From a virus, in the IMG/VR virus record IMGVR_UViG_3300023179_000289, positions 1 to 35,312 of that record: DNA of 35,312 nt; one strand, written 5' to 3'. Below the pieces are notes generated by a model, which worked only from the letters and a program-made list of their open reading frames with translations, searched no databases and was not told where the DNA came from. Shown here piece after piece: positions 14,678 through 23,990 of this stretch; the first letter of the stretch is position 1; each line of letters opens with the position of its first letter. The position numbers and the translations under genes are program-made.

Positions 14678-17600
14678 ATGAGCATTCGTATTGAAGACCT
14701 CGTTTTCGATGGAGGAGGCAACAAGGTATCTATTGATGATCTTGTATTTGATGAAGGAAAGCAGCAAGCATTCCAAGAACAGGCAAAGATCAACGAATTC
14801 AAGCGAGTCCCAGAGATGATCAATCTCTCTGGCGGTCTTCCTGTAGGCGGAGAGCCTATGGTTGGTGGCCCAGATATATTGGCTATGGAGCCGGGGCAAA
14901 CCAAGACCTTCATGGAAGGTGAACCAGTAAAAGTAGAAAGTGAAAGTGGACGAGGAAAAATCTCTTCTTTTGTTGAAGGCAAACCAGTAGAGGTTCGTCG
15001 CGCCCAAGCAATTGATATTGGTGGTAAGATTATCCAAGAACCAATTAGCCCAGATGGGATGACGCTGGACTTCCGAGGGAATCTGATCAAAGAAAAGACC
15101 AAGGAACTTCAGTCTGCTTCTGGTCTTCCATTCTCTGAATACATGAGCAAGTCCAATGCTCTGCGTTCAGAGTTGTCCAAACTACAGCAGGATCAGCGGA
15201 AGCATGAGGCTAATCAATTAGACTTCTTGAGTAGATTGATTACCGGAAAAAAGGGAGTCTCTGTAGATATAGAGACAGGGCTTGGAGAGGAAAGAGTAAC
15301 TGGAGCAGAAGGTAAAATCACAACTGTTCCAATCCGAACAAGGACTGGCGCGGCCATTAAGGCTATCGGTGATCAGCGCGAGTTCATAGACAACATTATC
15401 GGAAACGATAAATTTTTGGACTACATCAAGACCAAGGGGATCGACACTCCGGGCATGATGTCGCGGATGGCTGGTCAGTATCTGAATATTGGAGAAGCAC
15501 CAGATAGGATTGCTGAACTAAAACAGAATCCAGAAGTAAGGAAGCTCGCAGAGGAATGGGCGATGACAACTCCAGATTTCATGGATACCGCTACGGATAT
15601 CTTCAAGCGAGCATGGGATGGATACGCTGGAGCAGTTGGGTCTGGAACTATTGGCCCGATTGGTATGCTATTGAAGGAAGCTGGATTTGAGCAGTCGGGG
15701 CAATCGCTAATCGAGGCTGCTGAATATGCAGACCAAATGAGACTGAAAGGTCAAGACCCAAGAAAGGTTGGAGCATTAGCTCAGTTCAGCAGAGATGTGT
15801 CCAGCGGACTTGGGTTTACTGGAGCTGCAATCGTTACTGGTGTATTAGGAAATACTGCTCGCGCTGGTCTTGGCTTGAACTCTGCAAGAGCAATTGATCT
15901 ATTTCAAAAAGCGAACACACTTACATTCACTGGACTTAACTCTGCATGGCAGGGATACTCAGAAGCTAAAGCAGATGGAGCTACTGATGATCAAGCAAAG
16001 CAAGCTGCATTATTTACTGGCCTTACTCAAGCTCCATTGGAACTGGTATCTCCATTACAAAAGTGGATAAGTAGATTTGATGGTAAGCAACAGACACGTT
16101 TATACAAAGGTCTTTTTAAAGCTGCCGAGGCAATCGTTGAAGGAACTGAAGAAGCATTTTTTAATGAAATGCCACAGCAGATTGCTGGAAATTTGGTTAA
16201 GAAGTTTGTTTACAATCCTAACCAAGACATCTTTGAAGGAGTAAAATATTCCGGTGAGGTTGGCGGGGCATCTGGTTTAATAGCGTCTATATTTACACAG
16301 ATGATTGCTGGTAAAAAAGCAAAGACCAAAGCAATACAAGGTGATCAACAAGGTTCAGCGGAAACTGATATTGAATCTAAAGCAGATGCTATTGCTGACC
16401 AGTTAGCTCCAGATGCAGTATCTGATCTGGCGCAACAGATGACTGCCGTGAGCGGAGAGATCGACAATCTTAAAGAGGAGATTGCTAACGACGAGATGGG
16501 GCTACAAGCGATTGAAAAGACCGATCCAGCATACCAAGCCGCCGAACTAGCACTGAACGAAAAGAAAGCCAACCTCGCGCAATTACAGGCCCAATTCGAT
16601 AAGCTATCTGCAGGCCCAGCAGAGGCTAAGGAAGCACCATCGGCAGGAGAAGTAAAGCCATCCGCTACCAAGGAAGAAGCTCAAGCCAAGATCGAGGAAC
16701 TCAACAAGGAGTTCGACGCATTGGATGAGAACGACCAAGCGGGGATTGATAGGGTAAACAAAGCTCTCGCAGTAGAGCAGAATAAACTCGCTGAACTTAC
16801 TGCTATCGAGCAAGGCGTCGAACCACAAGGCACAACTCCAACTCGTCAACCACAACTACCAGAGTCTGGACGCAGATCACCATTCGGAACCTTCTATCCA
16901 GAACGCCCAGTCCTCCAAGCGTTCATGTCTGCTACAGACAAGGTTATTGGGAAGATTCAAGCTACAGGTAAACGGGCGCAGAAGCTGAAGAACTCTATCC
17001 GAACAGCAGTAGCAAACAACGCTGGTTTCTTGGCAGGCACAAATACTCAAGTTATCTCCTCCGAGGAATACAATAAGCTGACTGGGAATAAACTTTCCGC
17101 TGATAGTGGAACATACAAAGCTGTCTACTTCAATGGTAAGAAGTATCTAGTTATCCCAGATGTAAACGTCCTACAGCAAAGAGCTATTCAAGGAGAACAA
17201 CGGGCGGCAAGTAGAGACGCTGCACTGGATCAAGAGTCACGGGCAGCAGCCAAGAAACTGGAAGAGGAGATGATCCATCTCTCCATGTTCCAAGGTATCC
17301 AAGACGAGTATAAGGCTCTCAAGAAACCTAAACTCACAGAGCAGGAATACATCGTAAAGCGGCTTGTTGATATAGCTAAAGAAGTAAAGCGCACGAATCC
17401 AAACGCACTGCCGGGCGTATCTGAAGTCTACTTGAATCAAAAGAACAAGAACCTCGATGACCTTACCTTCTCTCAAGAGTTCATGCGAATGGTTGCACAG
17501 CGTGTAAGGACGGGGCAGATCACCGAGGATTTGAATGCTATCAGAGCAGCAGAGAAAGAAGCATTCTCTGACAAAGATAAAGGAATAATCAGGGCATGGA

Positions 17601-20600
17601 AGGACTCACTCCTCAATGCTCTCCAGTTTCTCCGAAACTCCATCGCTCGCTACCTTGGAAAAGGAACCTCGACTAGAGAAGTAGAGAAGATGCTGAACAC
17701 GATGAATACCATCTTGGATGAGTATGGCATCGTGAAGGGTGAGGCTAACTACGAGTTTAAAGATTACTCTGACGCTCAACCTAAAGGTGAAGTGAAGGTA
17801 GCAGAAGTTGCGCCGCTCACTGAGCAAGTTGCGGAAGTTGATAAAAACAAAGTCAGAAGTATTGAAGAGGCCAGTCAAGAGACTGGAGTTCCTCAAGAAA
17901 AGATTCTTGCTGCCGCTCAACGTGGAGAGATAGCAGCGGCAAAAGTTGGAAAGAATTGGAGATTTGGTCAGCGAGCAATAGACGAAATCAATTCTAAATT
18001 ATCGGAAACGATAACTCCAGCAATCGAAGCGAAGGCCCAGCCATACTACGAGATATTTGAAATATTCAACAAGTATGGAGAAAATCGCAGGGAAGAAATG
18101 ATTCAAGCCACTGCTGACAACCCAGAGCAAGCCGCACAACTAATACGTCAGACTGACAAATACAGAAGACTTGCAACGCTAAAAAGAAACAAACAGATAC
18201 GTTTGTTTTCTATGGGGCAACCTGCTGTTAAAAGACTTCCGGGCCAATCTGGAATCATTGCAGAGGCAGGCGTAACTCCAGAAGGTCAACCAATGTCCAA
18301 GAGGTCTGAATCTGCAATGAAGCGGATCAGCAATGGAATAGTGAGTGACTTGAATAGATTGGTGGAATCCTTAAAGCCAAAAGAAAACAAGGCACTCCAA
18401 GAGTATAAGTCTAAAACCACAGAGAAAGGCAAGACATATCCAAGACATTTGATCTCTCCGTATTCTGTAGCCGCTAATCTATTCACATCGAATGCATTCA
18501 CCGCTGGAACAAATGCACTAAACAAAATCTTTGAAGGCAATCCAGATGCAGACTTCTTTAGAGTAGCCCAAGACATGGGCGGCATGGATGAGGCAGCAAT
18601 CCAGCGAGCATACAGCATCAACTCTGAAGAGCAGTTGGTTCTTTCTCAACTGATGTATAAGATGATGCCAACATTCATTGGTCAAGTAATGGATTCAAGT
18701 ATGCCATTGTCTGCCCGTGAAGCATTTGCATTGGATGCAAGAAATGTAGAAGCTAATCTTGCAAGGAAAGTAACCTTATCGCTTCGTGAGTCTGGGCGTA
18801 AAACCCAGTACGCAAATACATTGAGGAATATCGGTGGCGCGGGAATGGCAATCCAGTCCTACAAGTCCAGCATCATTGATGCAATGGGCAACATCTATGC
18901 CCTGACTAAAGTTCCATTTGAAAACATCGCCAATGTAATCAGAGGTGATCGAAGGAAGTCAGTAGATAAAGTAGCCAACATCCAGAGTGTATTCCGCAAG
19001 GCAGTCTCACTCATCAAGCAATCCCAACTGAATCCAGAGAAGGTGCGCCAATCCATCCGCGCCGAGGTTGGTAAGAAGAAGAACGAAAGCACCCGCAAAA
19101 TCCTACTGGATTTCAGTGCAGGACTCTTCGACACCAAAGAAGACAAGTATGCCAACATGGTAGTTGACCAGACTGTTCAAAACATCCTTGCGATTGGGAT
19201 GAACAGGAAAGGATTCTCGATTGATAATGTCAGCAACTTCATGTATCAGTCCTTCGCTACTGCTGCAAGGCAGATGGGAGTCCAGATGGCTGGAGTTCCA
19301 AAGCAGAAGGCTGGAAAGCGGAGCGGAAAATACTTGGAAATGGTGAAGGCGGTTATCGGAAACGATAATGCTTACAAGGCATTCTTGGCCGACCTATCCA
19401 ACCGGATGGCAGAGAAGTATCAGAGCAAAGAAGCATTCAATAAAGACTTCGGTGATTTATTCAAATCCCTCCGTTCAAACGAGTGGGCAGACAGCTTGAG
19501 AACTCAAGCAATCAAAGACGCAACTGATGCTATCAACTACAAGTTCGCCGATCTATTCCAATACCTTGGAGAGAAGAGGAACGCTACCCAAGCTGGAGTT
19601 CGTGAGCATATCCGCGCAGAGCTTCGCGGAACTGGCGCATCAAACGAACTGATCGATAAATTTATTGCAGATGCAGATGCCTATCTCAACCAAGAAACCA
19701 ACAGGATTCTGACAGATAAACTTGGGTTCACAGTCAACGAAGAGACTGGAAAGGTAACTCCAAAGCCACTGATGAGTAAGAAGATTAAAGAGGAGGCGGA
19801 GGCGCAGTTCAAGAACATCAAGAATCTGAAAGATATCACCAAGCTATCCCTAACCGACGAAGGTAACTTCAAGGAAGGATTGATCAGCAGGATCATTACA
19901 GAGATTGGAATGTCCAAGGAGAATGCGACTGAACTAGCAGACTTGATCTCGTCGGAGATGGATAAGGCACTCATTGCCCAGCGGAGCGAGAACCTGACAA
20001 CCGCCTTGAAGAAGGCTGAAGATATCTTAACGAACAACAAAATCAAGAGTAAGACTAACCAGAGGACATTGCTCCAGCGTCTGATTCAAATGGCGAACAT
20101 GGGAGTTCTGGACTCCGAGATGGTCTACGAAGCATTCCGCCAGACCCATGACTTCCAAAAGAACTATCTTCCATACGATGCTGAATTCGTAAACACGATC
20201 CGTCAGTGGGGTGACAGGATCAGCCTGCTCCCAGAGGGTGTGATCCGAAGCATCGAGGAAGAGAAGATGGGTCGAACTTTGATGGAGAAGAGTAAGTTTA
20301 CGGCATCAGATATAAACTCCAGCTACTGGTATTGGAGTTTGCTATCTCAGATTGGAACTCCAGCACTCAACATTATCTCTGGCGTTAACAACTTGTTTGC
20401 AAACATTGCAGTCTGGTCTTTGTATAGTCCGAAGACAGCTCTTCCAATGATGCAGGCACTCTATAGTGCGGTTGCTGGGAAGCAAACCCCAGCAGTGAAC
20501 TCATTCCTGTATGTCATGCGGAATGGATTGAACCCATCTGGAATGCAGGATGAGAGACGAGCCAAGTATCCGAAGACCAATGTCATTGAGTCTGCAACTC

Positions 20601-22222
20601 CGCAGAATGCGCCAAAGATTGTTTACTATCTAACTAACTTTGGTGATGGGAAGATCAACTTCTTACCAGACTGGATGAACACACTTCTAAAGTATGGGAG
20701 TCCAAAAACATTTATGAGATCGCTTCGGGCAACTGATGCGTTCCTTCGTGAAGTTGCATTTGAAGCAAGGATGGCATCAGCAGGGGCAAGGCCATACGCT
20801 CAACAAGGATTTGATATTGCTAAGAGGCAGGCAGAACTTGAACTCGTATCCTCGCAGGCTAAAGGCAAACAGAAAGAGCAGGAGATAATCATTCGTGCCA
20901 ATGAAATCTACAGGCAGCAGAGAGTAGAAGGTGCAAGACTTGAGTTAGCTCAGATCGAGCAGGATGCATTGGAGACTGTATACAACCAAGACCCACAGGG
21001 TGCTATTGGTCAGATCGCAAACTTCGCAAATGGATTCTTGGCAAAATATAAAGGAACAAAATACATCATCCCATTCACGAATGTTGTTGCGAACGTGACT
21101 AATGAATTCATCAACTACACTCCCGGCTTCTCTCAATTCCGACTATATCAAGCCAGAAAAAATGGAGTAAACGATCCATTCACCCAAGGAAGATCAGACA
21201 AACAATGGGAGCTTGGTATCAAAGGAATGCTTGGCTTTGCAGCATTGGTTGTTCCACTTATCATTCAAGCATTTCAAAGTGGAGATGAAGAAGACCAAGA
21301 GAACAGGCCCGCAATTCAGTTGTATGCTGAAGGGCCACGTGATCCAAAGCAGCAACGAATCTGGGCGCAGAATGGCGGCATCAAGTATTCAATCAGAATA
21401 GGAGACAAATACTTCTCACTTCTTGGAACACCATTGGTCGTCCCGCTTGCTATGTCTGCAATGTATGCAGAGGAAATTCAAGGCATAAAGAAACGCCAAG
21501 AAAAATTAAGTGAGATTGATTATAGTGACCTTGCAGCAAAAGTTCTTTCATCTCCTTTCTCGATTGCATTTGTTGCTGTATTGAACCAATCATTCCTCAC
21601 TGGTGTATCTGATGTTCTTGGACTCACTCAAGCCAAAGACCCAGTTAAGGAAGGTGAAGGAATTATCTCTGGCATCTTGTCTCGTATGATTGTTCCGGGT
21701 GCGCTCCGTGACATAACCAAACTCACAACAAATGAACGAGCAGTTGGAAGCACATGGGCAAGCAACCTTCTAAAAGAAATGCCAGGTTCAATTCACTTCT
21801 TGAATAAAGATGTGAACTACTTCGGTGATCCAGCCAGATACCCATCCATTGTAGCAGAAGAAGGATTTGGTCAAAGGTTGGCGAGCTTGTTTGGTAGGTT
21901 GGCTTCACAGGAAACTGTAGACCCAGCATTCAAGATCATGTATGACATGAACCTTACTCCTCCTTCTTGGGATTCAAGTTTGGAATGGTCTAATGGGAAG
22001 CGCATGACGAAGACGCAGGAGTTGGAGTTTATCCGTTCCGCTGGGCCTGCGATGAGGGATTGGATTGTTGAGAATGAGGAAGCATTGCGTGATCCAGAGC
22101 TTGATCAAGAAGAAAGGCAGAATGTTTTGAGCAATGGAATCAGTGGAATACGCCGAGAGTATAAGGCAGAACTTGAGCAGACATACCAAGACGAGATAGG
22201 TCTTGACTTTGAAAATATGTAG
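14678..22222 (+). CDS. Giant internal virion / ejection protein with embedded HTH-like domain
   Basis: 2514 residues. The start repeats itself: IEDLVFDGGGNK then IDDLVFDEGKQQ. Residues about 585-715 are coiled coil (IDNLKEEIANDE, QAKIEELNKEF). Residues 862-867 read EEEMIH, possibly a relic of a metallopeptidase helix. Residues about 1060-1105 (SIEEASQETGVPQEKILAAA and AAKVGKNWRFGQRAIDEI) match the excisionase/MerR-like HTH_17 pattern. The rest is mostly helical; a hydrophobic helix lies at about 2180-2202 (MLGFAALVVPLIIQAF). Last in the structural operon and by far the largest, it fits a gp16-like protein that enters the cell with the DNA. No lysozyme domain is evident. Palindrome copies lie at 15396, 17999 and 19353. 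Confidence 0.6.
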   Translation: MSIRIEDLVFDGGGNKVSIDDLVFDEGKQQAFQEQAKINEFKRVPEMINLSGGLPVGGEPMVGGPDILAMEPGQTKTFMEGEPVKVESESGRGKISSFVEGKPVEVRRAQAIDIGGKIIQEPISPDGMTLDFRGNLIKEKTKELQSASGLPFSEYMSKSNALRSELSKLQQDQRKHEANQLDFLSRLITGKKGVSVDIETGLGEERVTGAEGKITTVPIRTRTGAAIKAIGDQREFIDNIIGNDKFLDYIKTKGIDTPGMMSRMAGQYLNIGEAPDRIAELKQNPEVRKLAEEWAMTTPDFMDTATDIFKRAWDGYAGAVGSGTIGPIGMLLKEAGFEQSGQSLIEAAEYADQMRLKGQDPRKVGALAQFSRDVSSGLGFTGAAIVTGVLGNTARAGLGLNSARAIDLFQKANTLTFTGLNSAWQGYSEAKADGATDDQAKQAALFTGLTQAPLELVSPLQKWISRFDGKQQTRLYKGLFKAAEAIVEGTEEAFFNEMPQQIAGNLVKKFVYNPNQDIFEGVKYSGEVGGASGLIASIFTQMIAGKKAKTKAIQGDQQGSAETDIESKADAIADQLAPDAVSDLAQQMTAVSGEIDNLKEEIANDEMGLQAIEKTDPAYQAAELALNEKKANLAQLQAQFDKLSAGPAEAKEAPSAGEVKPSATKEEAQAKIEELNKEFDALDENDQAGIDRVNKALAVEQNKLAELTAIEQGVEPQGTTPTRQPQLPESGRRSPFGTFYPERPVLQAFMSATDKVIGKIQATGKRAQKLKNSIRTAVANNAGFLAGTNTQVISSEEYNKLTGNKLSADSGTYKAVYFNGKKYLVIPDVNVLQQRAIQGEQRAASRDAALDQESRAAAKKLEEEMIHLSMFQGIQDEYKALKKPKLTEQEYIVKRLVDIAKEVKRTNPNALPGVSEVYLNQKNKNLDDLTFSQEFMRMVAQRVRTGQITEDLNAIRAAEKEAFSDKDKGIIRAWKDSLLNALQFLRNSIARYLGKGTSTREVEKMLNTMNTILDEYGIVKGEANYEFKDYSDAQPKGEVKVAEVAPLTEQVAEVDKNKVRSIEEASQETGVPQEKILAAAQRGEIAAAKVGKNWRFGQRAIDEINSKLSETITPAIEAKAQPYYEIFEIFNKYGENRREEMIQATADNPEQAAQLIRQTDKYRRLATLKRNKQIRLFSMGQPAVKRLPGQSGIIAEAGVTPEGQPMSKRSESAMKRISNGIVSDLNRLVESLKPKENKALQEYKSKTTEKGKTYPRHLISPYSVAANLFTSNAFTAGTNALNKIFEGNPDADFFRVAQDMGGMDEAAIQRAYSINSEEQLVLSQLMYKMMPTFIGQVMDSSMPLSAREAFALDARNVEANLARKVTLSLRESGRKTQYANTLRNIGGAGMAIQSYKSSIIDAMGNIYALTKVPFENIANVIRGDRRKSVDKVANIQSVFRKAVSLIKQSQLNPEKVRQSIRAEVGKKKNESTRKILLDFSAGLFDTKEDKYANMVVDQTVQNILAIGMNRKGFSIDNVSNFMYQSFATAARQMGVQMAGVPKQKAGKRSGKYLEMVKAVIGNDNAYKAFLADLSNRMAEKYQSKEAFNKDFGDLFKSLRSNEWADSLRTQAIKDATDAINYKFADLFQYLGEKRNATQAGVREHIRAELRGTGASNELIDKFIADADAYLNQETNRILTDKLGFTVNEETGKVTPKPLMSKKIKEEAEAQFKNIKNLKDITKLSLTDEGNFKEGLISRIITEIGMSKENATELADLISSEMDKALIAQRSENLTTALKKAEDILTNNKIKSKTNQRTLLQRLIQMANMGVLDSEMVYEAFRQTHDFQKNYLPYDAEFVNTIRQWGDRISLLPEGVIRSIEEEKMGRTLMEKSKFTASDINSSYWYWSLLSQIGTPALNIISGVNNLFANIAVWSLYSPKTALPMMQALYSAVAGKQTPAVNSFLYVMRNGLNPSGMQDERRAKYPKTNVIESATPQNAPKIVYYLTNFGDGKINFLPDWMNTLLKYGSPKTFMRSLRATDAFLREVAFEARMASAGARPYAQQGFDIAKRQAELELVSSQAKGKQKEQEIIIRANEIYRQQRVEGARLELAQIEQDALETVYNQDPQGAIGQIANFANGFLAKYKGTKYIIPFTNVVANVTNEFINYTPGFSQFRLYQARKNGVNDPFTQGRSDKQWELGIKGMLGFAALVVPLIIQAFQSGDEEDQENRPAIQLYAEGPRDPKQQRIWAQNGGIKYSIRIGDKYFSLLGTPLVVPLAMSAMYAEEIQGIKKRQEKLSEIDYSDLAAKVLSSPFSIAFVAVLNQSFLTGVSDVLGLTQAKDPVKEGEGIISGILSRMIVPGALRDITKLTTNERAVGSTWASNLLKEMPGSIHFLNKDVNYFGDPARYPSIVAEEGFGQRLASLFGRLASQETVDPAFKIMYDMNLTPPSWDSSLEWSNGKRMTKTQELEFIRSAGPAMRDWIVENEEALRDPELDQEERQNVLSNGISGIRREYKAELEQTYQDEIGLDFENM
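15396..15411. repeat. Dispersed palindrome, copy 5 (spacer GAAA), in coding region
   Basis: TTATCG-GAAA-CGATAA, perfect arms, inside the giant gene, encoding I-I-G-N-D-K. Confidence 0.85.
17999..18014. repeat. Dispersed palindrome, copy 6 (spacer GAAA), in coding region
   Basis: TTATCG-GAAA-CGATAA just after the HTH-like segment of the giant gene. It is read in a different frame from copies 5 and 7: codons for L-S-E-T-I-T. Confidence 0.85.
19353..19368. repeat. Dispersed palindrome, copy 7 (spacer GAAA), in coding region
   Basis: TTATCG-GAAA-CGATAA inside the giant gene, encoding V-I-G-N-D-N. Confidence 0.85.
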
Positions 22223-22278
22223 TGTAGATTTGCTTCGCAGCATTTCGGGATGTTGTATACGTGTTATTCATTAGGTTG

Positions 22279-22314
22279 ACGCACCTCGGAGAAATCTGGG
22301 GTGCGTTTTCTTTT
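22279..22314 (+). terminator. Rho-independent terminator of the structural operon
   Basis: ACGCACCTC (22279-22287) pairs with GGGGTGCGT (22298-22306), nine pairs with one T-G wobble and a ten-base loop, followed by the T-rich tract TTTTCTTTT. It lies 57 bases after the giant gene and closes the late transcript. Confidence 0.85.
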
Positions 22315-22328
22315 ATCGTTTCCGATAA
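22313..22328. repeat. Dispersed palindrome, copy 8 (spacer TTTC)
   Basis: TTATCG-TTTC-CGATAA, perfect arms, starting in the T tract of the terminator and lying 30 bases before the promoter at 22359. Confidence 0.9.
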
Positions 22329-22358
22329 AAATATTTTTAGAAATATTATAAAAAACTA

Positions 22359-22386
22359 TTGACGATTATCGGAGGATTGGTAGTAT
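22359..22386 (+). promoter_or_regulatory. Sigma70-type promoter of the DNA-metabolism operon
   Basis: TTGACG (22359-22364), 16-base spacer, TAGTAT (22381-22386). The upstream stretch 22325-22357 is almost pure A/T and could act as an UP element. The spacer begins ATTATCGG, a half-site of the dispersed palindrome. It is the only good promoter in the gap between the terminator and the genes at 22428-26116. Confidence 0.6.
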
Positions 22387-22395
22387 CTACATTGT

Positions 22396-22417
22396 TGGAC
22401 GGCACAACCCCCGTCCA
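22396..22417 (+). promoter_or_regulatory. Stem-loop in the 5' leader of the DNA-metabolism operon
   Basis: TGGACGG (22396-22402) pairs perfectly with CCGTCCA (22411-22417) around an eight-base loop CACAACCC. It would sit at the very 5' end of the RNA from the promoter at 22359 and ends 10 bases before the ATG at 22428. A 5' stabilising hairpin or a translation control element are both possible. Confidence 0.45.
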
Positions 22418-22427
22418 CATAAAACTA

Positions 22428-22664
22428 ATGAAAGAAACACCAACAGTAAAAAAAGAAGTAGCAGAAAAACCAGAACCTAAATACGCAACTTGGAATATCA
22501 CGCAACCAAACGACCTCCAACGCGACATCTATCTGCGCTTGGTATCGGCAGCGGCAGCGGACGGACGATTCCTTCTCGGCAATCTTCCCAATGCACAGGC
22601 AGTAGTAAAGCAGGGCGACCACCTCAAAGGTGTAGCTGAAATCCTTGCCAAGTGCTACGAATAA
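22428..22664 (+). CDS. Small protein of unknown function, first gene of the DNA-metabolism operon
   Basis: 78 residues from the ATG at 22428 (MKETPTVKKEVAEKPEPKY). A TTG at 22359 would extend it but falls on the promoter -35 box, so the ATG is preferred. The first 20 residues are Lys/Glu/Pro-rich and probably disordered. The rest is helical (DLQRDIYLRLVSAAAADGRF, AQAVVKQGDHLKGVAEILAKC). No family recognised. Its leader ACTAATG is like that of the gene at 23647. The stop overlaps the next ATG (TAATG). Confidence 0.6.
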   Translation: MKETPTVKKEVAEKPEPKYATWNITQPNDLQRDIYLRLVSAAAADGRFLLGNLPNAQAVVKQGDHLKGVAEILAKCYE

Positions 22665-22801
22665 TGGAAGACGATTACGATTTGAGCAGTGAGATTGAGG
22701 AAGAGCGGCAAGAAAGGCACGACCAAGAATGCGCTCGACTTGATTGGAAACAAGGAATCCGCCGACCATTTGACGAACCTGACGATGACGATCACGAATA
22801 A
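22664..22801 (+). CDS. Small acidic protein of unknown function
   Basis: 45 residues: MEDDYDLSSEIEEERQERHD at the N-terminus and FDEPDDDDHE at the C-terminus, with a basic WKQGIRRPF patch between. Its start overlaps the upstream stop (TAATG), and the nuclease ATG at 22785 lies inside its last codons, a 17-base overlap. Highly acidic small proteins can mimic DNA or bind basic partners, but nothing here proves that. Reality as a gene is supported by the coupled start. Confidence 0.45.
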   Translation: MEDDYDLSSEIEEERQERHDQECARLDWKQGIRRPFDEPDDDDHE

Positions 22802-23654
22802 CTTTGCGCTCCCAGCACCCATGTATCGGGCGTTGGCACACGATGGTTACATGGCAGGTCAAAGGAAAGCTGACATCTCAGTTACTACTTTGATTGGGCC
22901 ACCGAAGATCAACCAACTCAAGAAACGCTACTCTGACCAGATCGTAGAAGACGCATCCGATAGGGTGTGGGCATTGCTTGGTCAGTCAGTGCATAAAGTT
23001 CTTGAGCTGGCAGGAGGCGAAGATGAGATGACCGAGAAGCGTCTATACAAAGAGATCAATGGATGGACGCTGACCGGACAGACTGACCTCTACGAGACTG
23101 GCAATCAAACTATCTCTGACTTCAAAGTAACATCGGTATTCTCCTTCCTCCTCGGCGGCAAGTCTGAGTGGGAAGCACAGATCAACCTCAACGCCATGCT
23201 CTGGAGAGAGTATGGATACGAAGTCAAGAAGGGTCAGATCGTTGCCATCCTCCGTGATTGGCAGGCAAGCAAGGCAGAGTTTGACAAAGAGTATCCTCAG
23301 TGTGCAGTTCACATCGTTGACATACCTCTTTGGGATAACGAAGAGTGCATAGCCTACGCTATGGAGCGGATCAAACTGCACCAAGCGGCGGCAGCAATGC
23401 CAGACGATACCATCCCTGCCTGCGATCCAAAGGAACGCTGGGCTAAACCAGATACCTTTGCCATCAAGAAGGACGGGAACAAACGAGCAGCCAAAGTGTG
23501 CGAGACATTGGAGGAAGCGCAAAACTTACTTCCTACCTATGGGGCGAAACACTCAATCGAAAAACGAAGCGGTGGGGATATGCGATGCGAGCGTTACTGC
23601 TCAGTAGCACCCTTCTGCCACTATTACAAAACAACCTATAAAACTAATGAATAA
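22785..23654 (+). CDS. PD-(D/E)XK exonuclease, Cas4/RecB-like, with C-terminal Cys cluster
   Basis: 289 residues from the ATG at 22785; a TTG at 22689 would add 32 residues in a region already used by the small acidic gene. The pattern is H70 (GQSVH), GQTD ending at D101, D112-F-K114, and Q132 (EAQINLNAM), the His, Asp, D-x-K and Q motifs of RecB-family nucleases. The N-terminal ISVTTLIGPPKINQLKKRY is the usual opening. C-terminal C268-x3-C272-x5-C278 resembles the iron-sulfur cluster of Cas4/AddB nucleases, though those normally have C-x2-C. Upstream Cys could be the fourth ligand. With an SSB-like protein two genes on, a recombination or replication role is likely. Confidence 0.8.
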   Translation: MTITNNFALPAPMYRALAHDGYMAGQRKADISVTTLIGPPKINQLKKRYSDQIVEDASDRVWALLGQSVHKVLELAGGEDEMTEKRLYKEINGWTLTGQTDLYETGNQTISDFKVTSVFSFLLGGKSEWEAQINLNAMLWREYGYEVKKGQIVAILRDWQASKAEFDKEYPQCAVHIVDIPLWDNEECIAYAMERIKLHQAAAAMPDDTIPACDPKERWAKPDTFAIKKDGNKRAAKVCETLEEAQNLLPTYGAKHSIEKRSGGDMRCERYCSVAPFCHYYKTTYKTNE

Positions 23655-23880
23655 GAATCTACCGCCTATCGAAAGACTGGCGATGCTGCCAGAAGAGAAT
23701 AGGCAAGAAGCATTAGACTGGATGGCAAGCCAACCTCCAGCAAGGATAGATGACACTGTTGATCCAATCAGCCGATGGGAAATCCGCATCTCCCTCGGTG
23801 GGTTAGCGGACTTCTATCGCATCTACGACAAAGCAACCAAAGAAATCAAAGAACTGGAAGTAAACGAAGATAACTGGTAA
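23647..23880 (+). CDS. Small protein of unknown function
   Basis: 77 residues, starting eight bases inside the nuclease gene. Helical start (PIERLAMLPEENRQEALDWM) followed by RWEIRISLGGLADFYRIYDK and an acidic end (KELEVNEDNW). No known domain seen. It lies between nuclease and SSB-like genes, so a DNA-metabolism link is possible but not shown. The stop overlaps the following ATG (TAATG). Confidence 0.55.
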   Translation: MNKNLPPIERLAMLPEENRQEALDWMASQPPARIDDTVDPISRWEIRISLGGLADFYRIYDKATKEIKELEVNEDNW

Positions 23881-23990
23881 TGATAATTAATTCTACAACT
23901 AAGTTTGCCATAATAGGAACTCTATTAGGATTCGCAACAGGTATAATTTTTGGAACATTATCCGCAGTAATAACATTAACATTAAAATGA
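23880..23990 (+). CDS. Single-helix membrane peptide
   Basis: 36 residues: MIINSTTK, then a continuous hydrophobic segment (about residues 9-34: FAIIGTLLGFATGIIFG and onward) ending TLK. It is linked on both sides by overlaps, TAATG at 23878-23882 and ATGA at 23987-23990, so it is very probably translated. Function unknown. It is strikingly more A/T-rich than the adjacent SSB-like gene. Confidence 0.6.
   Translation: MIINSTTKFAIIGTLLGFATGIIFGTLSAVITLTLK

Noticed and set aside
17261-17278. EEEMIH in the giant protein as an active metallopeptidase site
   Set aside because: It lacks the H-E-x-x-H zinc pair and no second ligand region could be placed; kept only as a remark.
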